A DNA stretch of 64,000 nucleotides from Desulfobacteraceae bacterium (GTDB taxonomy: Bacteria; Desulfobacterota; Desulfobacteria; Desulfobacterales; Desulfobacteraceae). Where the stretch lies: positions 1 through 64,000 of the forward strand of contig JADGFI010000021.1 of the NCBI GenBank assembly GCA_016743945.1, given 5' to 3'. The notes under the pieces are model-generated. The model did no database searches. It saw nothing but the letters and a program-made list of their open reading frames with translations, and was not told the origin of the DNA. The position numbers and the translations under genes are program-made. How positions within the stretch are numbered: the first letter of the stretch is position 1; each line of letters begins with the position of its first letter. This document shows, one piece after another, positions 1 through 10,000 of the stretch.

Positions 1-10
1 GATTAGAGCT

Positions 11-42
11 TAATTTATTATAAATATAATTTATTATAAATA
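11..42. repeat. 16-bp AT-rich perfect tandem duplication (TAATTTATTATAAATA x2)
   Basis: Read directly: positions 11-26 and 27-42 are identical. Confidence 0.9.
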
Positions 43-93
43 GTGTCTCATTTCTATTGACACATTCCGGATGAGGAACGGAAAAAAAAGATT

Positions 94-519
94 TTATTCT
101 CCAATTATTTTAACAAGAACACGCTTTTTTCTTCTTCCGTCAAATTCACCATAAAAAATCTGTTCCCATGTACCGAAATCAAGCTTTCCTTCCGTGATTG
201 CAACAACACTTTCTCTACCCATGATCTGTCGTTTCATATGGGCATCTGCATTGTCTTCTCCAACGTTATGTTTGTATTGAGAAACTGGAGCATGAGGCGC
301 TAATTTTTCAAGCCATAGGTCATAATCATGGTGCAGTCCTGATTCATCATCATTAATAAATACAGAGGCTGTGATATGCATTGCGTTTATAAGTACAAGT
401 CCTTCAGTTATACCGCTTTCATTAATGCATTCTTGAATATCAGGCGTGATGTTGATGAAAGCCCTTCTTGTTGGAATCTCAAACCATAGTTCTTTTCTAT
501 ATGTTTTCATAAAATTCAT
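94..519 (-). CDS. YjbQ / UPF0047 family protein (secondary thiamine-phosphate synthase-like)
   Basis: 141 aa ORF with family-typical motifs: [36 protein letters not shown]...[35 protein letters not shown]. Confidence 0.9.
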   Translation of the reverse strand: MNFMKTYRKELWFEIPTRRAFINITPDIQECINESGITEGLVLINAMHITASVFINDDESGLHHDYDLWLEKLAPHAPVSQYKHNVGEDNADAHMKRQIMGRESVVAITEGKLDFGTWEQIFYGEFDGRRKKRVLVKIIGE

Positions 520-638
520 TCCATATTTTTATATGAAAGTCCCACCGAAATGTCATAATCAGAGGAGTTTCTATATTCGTTGTGGCCGAGAGCCATACCT
601 CGCTCCGGCCGTACCGGTTGTTAATAATCATATTCAAT

Positions 639-1640
639 TTATCGTTCAATCCATGGTTCCAAAAGACTTATTGTTTTTTTCGTTGCATCAAGCCTGATTC
701 TTTTGCCCAAGGGCACTGTAAAACAGGGGTGGGTGTGACAACAGTCAAATTCTCCAAGAATCGGGATATCTATTTCTCCTGCAATTTCCATCAAAAGGTC
801 ATGGGGCCTTTTACCTGTTTTCTGGTCATCATATTGTTCATGCTTACCCAAAATTATCCCGCCGATATTTTCAAAATAATTATGGGCTTTTAAAAGGGAG
901 AATAACCGTTCCACATAGGCCGCTGTTTTTGTTGTATCCTCAATAAATAAAATGGTGTTTTTATCTACAGGAGGCATATATTCGGTGCCCAGGATTGTAC
1001 TCATGGCATTCAATGTTCCGCCCAAGATCCTTCCTTCTGCCTGCCCTTTATTTATGGTTAACCATTTATTTGTGTTACGGGCCTTATCCTTTGTTTTTTC
1101 CTCCCAGTTCATAAAATCATCAGTCCAATAATCCGGCATTGTATAGGTGTATGGTAGAGAATAGTTTTTTAAAAGCATATCCTCAAAATAGGCCCAGGTC
1201 ATGTCCAGAAAAGGGGAGAATTCTCCAAAGGAGAGAATCAGAGCTGGGCCATAAAATGTTGTGATGCCGGTTTTAGCGTAAAGTGCCAGCAAAATTGAGG
1301 TAACATCAGAATGACCAATGATGATCTTGGGATTTTGTTTAAATGCATTATAATCGATATAAGGTATCAACGAATTTGAATTAATCCCGCCAATGGTTGA
1401 AATGATGCAGTCAACATTGGGATTAGAAATCAGTTCATTGAGCTCATTTGCTCTTTGCTTGGCATTGCCTGACCGATACCCATCCTTTTTGCCGGTCAAT
1501 TTTCCCGGTGAAAGATTGAATCCTTTGCTTTCAAGAAATGTCTTTGCCCTTTTAAATCTTTTCGGGGCTGTAACTGTGCCTGGAGAAGAGGGTGAAAAAA
1601 ACGCTATGGTATCCCCTTTTTTAAGCGGTTTAAATGGCAT
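639..1640 (-). CDS. LD-carboxypeptidase (peptidase family S66, LdcA/MccF-like)
   Basis: 333 aa; KKGDTIAFFSPSSPGT N-terminus, GYRSGNAKQRANELNELISNPNVDCIISTIGG, GHSDVTSILLALYAKTGITTFYGP, GRILGGTLNAMSTILGTEY. Confidence 0.9.
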   Translation of the reverse strand: MPFKPLKKGDTIAFFSPSSPGTVTAPKRFKRAKTFLESKGFNLSPGKLTGKKDGYRSGNAKQRANELNELISNPNVDCIISTIGGINSNSLIPYIDYNAFKQNPKIIIGHSDVTSILLALYAKTGITTFYGPALILSFGEFSPFLDMTWAYFEDMLLKNYSLPYTYTMPDYWTDDFMNWEEKTKDKARNTNKWLTINKGQAEGRILGGTLNAMSTILGTEYMPPVDKNTILFIEDTTKTAAYVERLFSLLKAHNYFENIGGIILGKHEQYDDQKTGKRPHDLLMEIAGEIDIPILGEFDCCHTHPCFTVPLGKRIRLDATKKTISLLEPWIER

Positions 1641-2079
1641 GTTAATTCCTTTTTAATAAGGGTTTCTTGAAAATTGATTCCTATCGTTTCTTTTTTCCCC
1701 TTGGGTTTATCAATACCATATGGACTGTCAAAGTCAAAGGACTAAGCCCAATCGACAATTCCTTTTGAGATCCCTGTTATGACCCCTGTCGGGCTTACTG
1801 CCTGCTATCTTAACTTTTCCAATCCTTGCCCCAGCAAAAATCTTAAAAAGCACCTTTAATAACAGACAGATTTCAAGAAAAATAGGAGCATCGGTGGACT
1901 CCCAAATCCAAGTCCTTGACAACATTCCACAAATAACAATACATACAATGAAAACAATTATTCATATTTCATAATGCCCTCTGTGACAGTATGAATGAGA
2001 CACTTACCCCTTGAAAAATTAATGTAGGGCGGGTAAGGAAAATGCTTATGGAACCGACACACACCCTAACCGTGTAAAA

Positions 2080-3150
2080 TTGAGGAAACAACTTGATCTA
2101 ATACTTGCTGAAATTGAAAACGGTATATTTAATTTTGCAAAACGTTTTCCCCACTCTAAGAAAAAAGATAATTTTAACACTATGAACAACAGAGTTTCAT
2201 ATGCTGGCCCACAAGACGTTCTGTTTGGAGATTATGCGGCAAAATGGTGGGAAGCAATGAAACCGGGTATGACTTTAAGCAAAGTCAGGGATTATACTTC
2301 AATTTTAAGAGTTCACCACATCCCCTATTTTGGGAAAATACCTTTTAGTGATTTTAATCCTGTATTAATTAAAAAATTTTTAAGTCATTTACAAAGTAAG
2401 AAAAATCAATTCAACGAGCCCCTTTCTGCAAAACGAATCCATAATGTTATGATTCCTTTAAGAGTCATTGTTCTGGATGCATTCATTGAATATGACTGGA
2501 CAGGTTTCGTTGCTATTTTTGAAAGGTTGAAACTCCCCCAAGTGAAAAAATACAGAGTTTTCCCATTTAATTATAGAGAATGGGAAACGCTTATGGAGTT
2601 TATGTCGAAGTGGTACAAACCATATTTTGACCTCTCTATACAAACCGGTCTACGCCCTTCAGAACAAGTTGCATTAAAATGGGTTGCAATTGATGATGAG
2701 TTTATTCACATCGAATTAAGCCGGGTAAGAAACCAGGAAAAGGATGATTTAAAAACAGCAGGAAGTTACCGAAGTATTCCCCTTACAACATCTTTATTGC
2801 GAACCTTGAGGGCTCAAAAAGAACTAACAAAAGATTTTGAGAGTCCCTATGTATTTTTAAACACTCATGGTAGACCAATACTTCAAGATAAGCTCAGAGA
2901 ACTGTGGCTCCGGACAATGCAGAAAATCAAGCTTCCACACAGAAGAATGTATGATACCCGACATACTTTTGCATCTTGGGCTCTTGCTGCTGGAGAGTCA
3001 CCAGAATGGGTAGCGCGGACATTGGGTCATGTAAATACTTCAATGGTCTATAAAACGTATGGAAGATACATTCCCAACCTTAAAAGAAAGGATGGGAGTG
3101 CCTTTGAGAAACAATTTAAAAATGAGATCATTAAAGATAATTCAAAATAG
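2080..3150 (+). CDS. Tyrosine-type site-specific integrase, N-terminal arm-binding (DUF3596-like) domain apparently truncated
   Basis: C-terminal catalytic motifs TGLRPSEQ, DTRHTFASWALAAGESPEWVARTLGHVNTSMVYKTYGRY. Only a TTG start is available. The frame stays open upstream to a TAA at 2020 and encodes arm-domain-like residues (GTDTHPNRVKLRKQLDLILAEIENGIFNFAKRFPHS) without an ATG/GTG. Confidence 0.85.
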   Translation: MRKQLDLILAEIENGIFNFAKRFPHSKKKDNFNTMNNRVSYAGPQDVLFGDYAAKWWEAMKPGMTLSKVRDYTSILRVHHIPYFGKIPFSDFNPVLIKKFLSHLQSKKNQFNEPLSAKRIHNVMIPLRVIVLDAFIEYDWTGFVAIFERLKLPQVKKYRVFPFNYREWETLMEFMSKWYKPYFDLSIQTGLRPSEQVALKWVAIDDEFIHIELSRVRNQEKDDLKTAGSYRSIPLTTSLLRTLRAQKELTKDFESPYVFLNTHGRPILQDKLRELWLRTMQKIKLPHRRMYDTRHTFASWALAAGESPEWVARTLGHVNTSMVYKTYGRYIPNLKRKDGSAFEKQFKNEIIKDNSK

Positions 3151-3172
3151 GCACAATTTTAGGCACAATTTT
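3149..3172. repeat. Tandem direct repeat AGGCACAATTTT x2
   Basis: Read directly at 3149-3160 and 3161-3172, between the integrase stop and the ssrA 3' end. Confidence 0.9.
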
Positions 3173-3212
3173 CATTTTCATCTATAACCTACTGATTTAA
3201 TTAGATAAAAAA

Positions 3213-3568
3213 TGGTGGAGGCGGCGGGAGTTGAACCCGCGTCCGAAAACGATCCATCTAGGCTTCTACATACTTATCCTGAGTTTTAAATTGGCCGGTC
3301 AGTCTCCTTCAGGATGGATACGTACCGGTATAGCCTGAAAAGTTTAACTGTTAAGGATCAGGCACCCTTAAAAGCTGTCTTGCATAAATGACGCCCTGAC
3401 CTGAATCTGCAAGAAGGATTTCAGGAGGGCGGAAGCGGCCTTTATGCCGCTACAGCGTAGTTATAATCGTCTGCGATTATTTTAAGATTCTGCCAATTTT
3501 ACGAGCTGACAAAAGACTCGGTATGCTACCTTAGACTTCAAAATCTCCGTCGAAGCCATTTCGCCCCC
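3213..3568 (-). ncRNA. ssrA: tmRNA (SsrA), tag peptide (A)ADDYNYAVAA
   Basis: Minus strand 5' GGGGGCGAAATGGCTTCGACGG ... 3' CTCCCGCCGCCTCCACCA. The 5' GGGGGCG pairs with 3' CGCCUCC, including the G3-U alanine identity pair. Encoded CCA; T-arm GUUCAA. Tag ORF 3474-3442 gca gac gat tat aac tac gct gta gcg gca taa. smpB is adjacent. Confidence 0.97.
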
Positions 3569-3632
3569 AAATTGTAAAAGAACATTTTATGCTTTATAAT
3601 ATAAGGATTTCAGGCAAAAAAGTCAATACAGA

Positions 3633-4100
3633 TTACTTGCAAGAATATTTTTTTCTATCCCTGTCCATGTCTCGATCTGCATCTTTTTGTTTTATGGTTT
3701 CTCTTTTGTCATAGAGTTTTTTACCCTTACCAAGCCCGAGCAATACCTTAATCTTGTCATTTTTAAAATAAATTTTCAACGGGACCAGGGAATATCCTTT
3801 TTCCTTCATCCGGGCAAATAATTTTTTAATTTCATATCGATGAAGCAAAAGCTTGCGGGTTCTCAACTCCTCATGGTTGGCATTATAGGCATATTTGTAT
3901 GGGGTAATATGCAATTGCCGCAAAAAAAGTTCACCATTTCTAATGTCTGCATAGGAATCTTGAAAACTGACCCGCCCTTCCCGCATGGATTTGACTTCCG
4001 ACCCCACAAGGACAATACCGGCCTCATACTCCGCATCAATCTTATAATTAAATCTTGCTTTTTTGTTGGTGGCGATGAGCTTGATATATTCTGAATTCAT
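3633..4100 (-). CDS. smpB: SsrA-binding protein SmpB
   Basis: 155 aa; IATNKKARFNYKIDAEYEAGIVLVGSEVKSMREGRVSFQDSYADI...LLLHRYEIKKL...GYSLVPLKIYF...KVLLGLGKGKKLYDKRETIKQKD; adjacent to ssrA. Confidence 0.97.
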   Translation of the reverse strand: MNSEYIKLIATNKKARFNYKIDAEYEAGIVLVGSEVKSMREGRVSFQDSYADIRNGELFLRQLHITPYKYAYNANHEELRTRKLLLHRYEIKKLFARMKEKGYSLVPLKIYFKNDKIKVLLGLGKGKKLYDKRETIKQKDADRDMDRDRKKYSCK

Positions 4101-4103
4101 GCC

Positions 4104-5870
4104 TTATTCTTCCGTTTCTCTATAGGGAAGAATTTCTTTATATTCTTCCTGGATAAAAGTAGATATTTCTTCTGTCGTCTGGAACTCGAATAGTTTTTTT
4201 GCATTTTTACCGGCCAGACCAAACTCCATATTTCGGACCATTTTTTTGATAACAGGGATAGAGGCCGAGTTCATGGACAGGTTGGTCAGGCCCAAACCGA
4301 GCAAAACGGGTATATTGATGGGATCTCCGGCCATTTCTCCACACATCACCACCTCAATGCCTTTTTTTTGGGCAGCATCATAGGTCATTTTAATCATTTT
4401 CAATACCGCCGGGTTCAGGGCCTGGAATAAATGGGCCACCCGTCGGTTACTCCGGTCAATGGCCAGGGAATACTGGATCAGATCATTGGTTCCGATGCTG
4501 AAAAAATCCACATGGCCGGCCAATTCATCCGCCATGATAACGGCGGATGGGACTTCTATCATGATCCCAAGGGGAATATCCTTGTTAAAGATTTTGTCCT
4601 CGTTTTCAAGGGCAAGGATGGCTTTGTTCAGCACTACTTTTACCTGAATGATTTCCTCAACGCAGGAAATCATGGGAATCAGCAGCTTGATATTTCCAAA
4701 GGCCGCAACCCTTAAAATAGCCTTGAGCTGGGTAATAAAAATGTCTTCATTTTTAAGGCAGAACCGTACCGCCCGAAGCCCCAACGCGGGATTGGCTTCC
4801 TCGACCGGATCAATATAGGGATTAACCTTATCCCCGTTAATATCCAGCGTCCGGATGGTTACAGGTTCCGGATTCATGAGTTCTACCAACTCCTTGTACT
4901 TTTGGAGCAATTCGTCTTCCGTGGGAAATCGTTTCAGATCAAGGTATAAAAATTCTGTCCTGAAAAGCCCAACACCCTTTGCCCCATTGTCCTTGGCAGA
5001 AACCACCTCTTCTACCAGCTCAATATTGGCCATGAGGTTTAAAGAAACCCCATCCCGGGTGACAGCAGGCAAATAACTTTCCCGTTCAATATCTGCCCGG
5101 TAGGCTTCGAAACGGACCAGGCGTTCTTCATATTTGAACAGGGTGTCTTCTTCCGGGTTGACGATGATGAGCCCCAAAGATCCGTCCACAATAAGGATAT
5201 CATCATTATTGACACTGACCATTGCCCTGCCCAGACCAAGAACAGAGGGTATTTTCAGGGATTTGGCAACAATACTCGTATGGGAATTTTTCCCTCCCCT
5301 GTCCGTTACAAAGCCTTTTATCCTCTCCAGTTGAATCTGGCTGGCGTCGGCCGGTGACAGGTCGTGGGCAACAAGGATCACCCGTTTATTAATGTCCCTG
5401 ATTTTGATATCCTGGGCACCCACAAGATGGGACATGATCTTGTCAGACACCTGGACAATATCGTTAACCCGGTCTTTCAGGTATTGGTCATCTATCTGCT
5501 GAAACATGGACTTGACCTTCCTGGAAACTTTTCGCAATGCCCACTCTGCATTGATCTTTTCCCGGGAAATAGTCTCGATGGTCTTGCCGTAAAGCATTTT
5601 ATCCTTGAACAGGACCATGTGGGTTTCTAAAATGTTTAAATTTTCACCCAAATCATGATCAAGGGACTGAATGACCTTTGCATGATCATTTTTTGCTCGT
5701 GTGACGGCATTTTTAAACCGGTCGATTTCAGCCGGTACCATGGTCTCATTGACAGGGTACCGTTTGATAAGGTTGACCCCTTCCCTGTCAACAATATAGG
5801 CCTTGCCGATACAGATCCCTGGAGATCCGCTGATTCCTCTTATTGTCATCTGGGGCCGGGTCTTATTCAT
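4104..5870 (-). CDS. ptsI: Phosphoenolpyruvate-protein phosphotransferase (PTS enzyme I)
   Basis: 588 aa; phospho-His motif GGKNSHTSIVAKSLKIPSVLG, GVGLFRTEFLYLD, IGTNDLIQYSLAIDRSN, CGEMAGDP; follows an HPr gene. Confidence 0.95.
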   Translation of the reverse strand: MNKTRPQMTIRGISGSPGICIGKAYIVDREGVNLIKRYPVNETMVPAEIDRFKNAVTRAKNDHAKVIQSLDHDLGENLNILETHMVLFKDKMLYGKTIETISREKINAEWALRKVSRKVKSMFQQIDDQYLKDRVNDIVQVSDKIMSHLVGAQDIKIRDINKRVILVAHDLSPADASQIQLERIKGFVTDRGGKNSHTSIVAKSLKIPSVLGLGRAMVSVNNDDILIVDGSLGLIIVNPEEDTLFKYEERLVRFEAYRADIERESYLPAVTRDGVSLNLMANIELVEEVVSAKDNGAKGVGLFRTEFLYLDLKRFPTEDELLQKYKELVELMNPEPVTIRTLDINGDKVNPYIDPVEEANPALGLRAVRFCLKNEDIFITQLKAILRVAAFGNIKLLIPMISCVEEIIQVKVVLNKAILALENEDKIFNKDIPLGIMIEVPSAVIMADELAGHVDFFSIGTNDLIQYSLAIDRSNRRVAHLFQALNPAVLKMIKMTYDAAQKKGIEVVMCGEMAGDPINIPVLLGLGLTNLSMNSASIPVIKKMVRNMEFGLAGKNAKKLFEFQTTEEISTFIQEEYKEILPYRETEE

Positions 5871-6153
5871 TCTCTAATTCTCCAAAACCAATGTCAAAAA
5901 ATGCCTTGATCTCGCCCACAAGTTCTCTGTCTTCATCAGATTCCGCCTGAATCAAAATTTGGGAGCCTTTTTGAGCACCTAAGGTTAGGATATCAATGAT
6001 GCTTGATGCATCCACCCCTGAAGACCCATTTGAAAGCCAGATATTTCCGAATCCTTCCATGGCCATTTGTGCTATTTTTGCGGCTGGTCTTGCATGCATC
6101 CCCAGTTCATTTATCACAATCGTCTGCTGGAAAAATATTTTTTTTTTGTTCAC
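5863..6153 (-). CDS. ptsH: HPr family phosphocarrier protein
   Basis: 96 aa; GMHARPAAKIAQMA active-site His motif; VDASSIIDILTLGAQKGS Ser region; 8-bp overlap with ptsI. Confidence 0.93.
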   Translation of the reverse strand: MNKKKIFFQQTIVINELGMHARPAAKIAQMAMEGFGNIWLSNGSSGVDASSIIDILTLGAQKGSQILIQAESDEDRELVGEIKAFFDIGFGELENE

Positions 6154-6344
6154 GCTTATTTCTTTCTATGAAAATTTTTCTTTTTTTTATATCTTTCAGT
6201 TTGAAAAGTCAATGTGCTGCACTGTTGTTAATCGACGCACCAAGCTGATTGAAAGGCTAATTTTATTGTACCTTTTACCATATTATTGTTATTTTTACCA
6301 GATTGATTTCTTTAAACCATTAACCTGCTGGAGCTATAAACACC

Positions 6345-7007
6345 ATGGAAAACCATACCATACCATCAAAATATCCCATCAATGATTTTAAAAGCGGTGA
6401 ATCCTGGCGATTGTTCAAAATTATGGGAGAATTTGTCGAAGGCATTGATTCTCTACATTCACTAGGCCCTGCCGTCTCCATATTCGGATCCGCCAGAACA
6501 AACCCTAAAAACCCGGAGTATCAAAAGACCCAGGAACTTGCCGCCTTGTTCGCAAAATCAGGATATGCCGTTATTACAGGAGGTGGCCCTGGGATGATGG
6601 AGGCTGCAAACAAAGGCGCCATTGGTGAAGGGGTTGAGTCTGTAGGGTTAAATATCAACCTGCCCTTTGAGGAAAAAATAAATCCCTATACCACCAAGCA
6701 GATACAATTTAATTATTTTTTTGTACGCAAGGTTATGTTTATCAAATATGCCCAGGCTTATATTATCATGCCCGGTGGCTTTGGTACCCTGGATGAATTG
6801 TTTGAAACCATAACCCTGATACAAACAAAAAGAATTCGGAAAATGCCGGTCATTCTGATGGGATCAAAGTTCTGGAACGGCCTGATTGAGTGGATAAACG
6901 AACAAATGATCGGTAATGGAATGATTTCACCAGAAGATCTTGATCTTTTTCATGTTCTGGATGATCCCCAACGAGCCTTGGAAATTGTAGAAAATTTTTA
7001 CCGATAA
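6345..7007 (+). CDS. TIGR00730 / LOG-family Rossmann-fold protein (putative nucleotide 5'-monophosphate phosphoribohydrolase)
   Basis: 220 aa; GSARTNPKNPEYQ, VITGGGPGMMEAANKGA, MPGGFGTLDELFETITLIQTKRI motifs. Confidence 0.92.
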   Translation: MENHTIPSKYPINDFKSGESWRLFKIMGEFVEGIDSLHSLGPAVSIFGSARTNPKNPEYQKTQELAALFAKSGYAVITGGGPGMMEAANKGAIGEGVESVGLNINLPFEEKINPYTTKQIQFNYFFVRKVMFIKYAQAYIIMPGGFGTLDELFETITLIQTKRIRKMPVILMGSKFWNGLIEWINEQMIGNGMISPEDLDLFHVLDDPQRALEIVENFYR

Positions 7008-7028
7008 AATAAAAAATAATTTTATACC

Positions 7029-10000
7029 CTAGGATCGGGCCATTCCCTTTGAAAAATAAAAGACTGTTTTTACGGGAAATCTTTTGATGGAAAGAATATT
7101 AAGAATATGTTTTTTAGCCGTCTCCATGGAGGGAAATGTTCTGTCCGGCCAGGAGGATCTCAAATACATTTCTCCCCAGGAATTAACATAAACGGCACTA
7201 TAGTCAGTTATACGTGTCTGCAGCCTGGCTGCATAAAAATTTATGGAGATAAAAAGGCAGACCATCTTGGGTTTTTCCCTGCGCAATTCATTAAACTGGA
7301 CTGGCTCTTGTATATAGGGATTAAAAAAATCGTACAAGGCCTTAAAAAGTTTCTCAATGTCTTCATGGGTAACCCGGGTGGGGTTTGGTATCAGATTAAC
7401 AATGGAATGGTTTCCATAAAGGCGGTTATTGACCAGCCATGCCCCAATCTCCTCAATGGAATTGGCTTTGGCCAGGGATTCTTCATGGTCTTGACGGATT
7501 TTTGAGTTTTTATGGCATAGTTCCCATGTCCCCGGGGTCTCGGACAGTGGAATGTATTTTAAATGGAATCGTTCAAAATGTATAGCGCCCCTGGAAACCA
7601 AAAGAATTCTCTTGATTTTATGGGGCTTTTCCAACAAAATAATGTCAACTTTCCGTTCCAGCACCCGCCGATCTTCCTTTGAAATCATCAATCCGCCCCT
7701 GGATTGATTTTCAAACTGTCGTTTGACCTGGGTAAATTTTGTCTGCATATAGTGTTCAATGGTGGTGGAAAGCCGCTGAATGTTTGCATAGGGCCACTTT
7801 CTAAACTGGCCGATTTCAAACAACCGGTTTTTGTCCCATCCCCAGTTTTCCAGGCATTTTTCCAACAAAATTTTTCTCAAACCAAAAACAGTATTGTCAA
7901 TTTCCCCATGTTTTGAGATCTCAAGTTTTAAAAAAAAACAGGTCAACACCAGATTGACCGATGGGGTGTCGTTGGCTTGCTGGTAATAGTCAATGAGATG
8001 TTTCAACAGAATGATATAGGAATCATTTTGGGCCAATTTGAGATGGGAACTTGAATTCATCCATTCATTTTTGTATTGATTGCACAACAGGGGCTCTTTT
8101 CCATAGGCATGGATATATTTTTCAAGCAGGGCCATTTTGATGACGGATTTAAAAGGACTTTTCAACCATTTAAACATTTGCCATATGGAGGCGCCAAAGT
8201 ATTCATTCACCGGAATGGCGTGGATATCCCCCAGGTCCATATACCGGTGGTTCTTTGAAAATTGGGCTACCCGGTCTAAAATCATATTGTAATAATTGAG
8301 ACTGATGGTTGTGGGCAGGACTGCCCACAAGGGCAATTTACCCGCCACATGAATCATGGTCCGGTAAAATTCTTCTTTAAGAAGCCTGGATTGGGCAGAT
8401 CCTGAGCTTTCCTGGGTGGACCCGCCAAAATCATTGTGCTTGGCCTTTAGGATATCCACAATGAAAAAAGTCACCCGGGTCTTAAATTTATTCCAGGCCA
8501 TGGCTTCAAGGAGATCAAATTTGATTCTCAACCGCTCAAGACCGATGCTGTCAATGACCTCCTCATTAATGCAGACCCAGTAATCAATATCGGATTCAAA
8601 TGTCTGGGCAAGAGAGCCAACGCTTCCCATGGTAAAAAGCCCTTCAATAAGGGGCGTCAGGCTTCTTTTGACCTTGAATTTGTTTTGACCCGTATAGCGT
8701 TCGCAGGTTTTCACTGCCTGGGTGGAGGGCAGATAATCGGCAATGCCGCAGGGGGTTTTGCTGTGTATGGAACCCATCTCGAGAAATTGACAATTTTCGT
8801 GAACGAGCAAGGGAATGATCTGAAAAAAATCCGCCTGGGAGGGCTTAAAAATATCAAAGGCCGTTAAAAGACTGAGTTTGTTCTGATTTAAAAATTTTGT
8901 TTCCCCGTAATGAATAAATTCACAGAAAATCAGCATATTGATTTCTGCGACAATGGCGTGATCAATGGGGGGAAGGTCATTAAAACCCAGTTGATAATGC
9001 CGGTCATTGTAATCTATTCCCTGGGTCCTTATGATGGATTGGGAATAGGAGGGAAACCGGCAGAACCGGGCCCTTACCCATGAAAAATCCGCAAGATTAA
9101 TATGGGCCGTGACAAAGGAAACGCCGGATATTCTGGAATGGGCAAAGGATGCACCGGCCAATTGGGTATTGCCAAAGGAAACTTTGGAAAGCGTGGCATT
9201 AAGAAAGATCGCGTCCGTGAATTGGGCCTGGTTAAAATCACAATTAAACAGACAGGCTCCCTGGAAACTGCAATTTTTAAAAATGGCATTTTTCGCGCTG
9301 ACATTTATGAATATGGCATTGTCAAAATTGATATTGTCAAAAACACTGCCGTCCATATTGACCGTATAAAAAAATGTTTTTTTAAAAAACGCCTTTACAA
9401 AATATGAATTTGAAAGATCTGTATTTTCAAAACTAGCATGGTGAAAAAATAGGGTTGAGGCTGAAAATTTTAGCCCGGACAAATTTTCATTTTTAAAATT
9501 GTGATCTTTAAAATCAATGGAGTTTACAGGGATGTTTTTTATAAAGGATTCCATCTTTTTCTTGATCGGGTCCTGTAAGACCGAAGCAAAAGGCCTTTTG
9601 GGTTTTACAGGTTTTCTTTTGAATTGCGCCACAAGGGTATCAAAGGGCGCTTGAATATGTTCTTTTTCTTTTTGCAGCATTTTTTTTGTTTTTTTTACAA
9701 ACCCGGTAAGATCAATTTTTATTCCTTTTTCTGATTGTTCGCCATAGCGGTTGAGTATTTTCACAACCCGTTCGGGTCTTTTTTTGATCATACCCAGAAT
9801 GCAGGCAAGGTTTATATCAAAGTTTTCCTGCTGATAGCGTGTCTTGTTTAATGCAATATCCTGGATAACAAAAAAAGAAATTCTGGACAATGAAGCGATT
9901 TCGATATGAATAAATGGCATGATTTCAGGATAGGTGTCCCTCACCAACCTGAAAAGTTCATGAACCTGCATCTTTCCTGTGACAATCAGGGCTTTAAATG

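Larger units (their letters stand above)
2020..3212. mobile_element. Remnant of an integrative element / genomic island at the ssrA 3' end (boundaries uncertain)
   Basis: Truncated integrase directly next to the 3' end of ssrA, a classic integration target; no second ssrA 3'-end copy seen on the left. Confidence 0.4.

Noticed and set aside
1734-1925. 63-aa minus ORF left of the integrase
   Set aside because: No recognisable motif, no convincing RBS; treated as non-coding pending comparison.
9074-9407. Three overlapping ORFs (9074..9304 -, 9102..9407 +, 9109..9369 +) in alternative frames of the adenylate cyclase gene
   Set aside because: They sit over the pentapeptide-repeat region, whose about 15-nt periodicity keeps several frames open; the real frame is the 1300-aa minus ORF.
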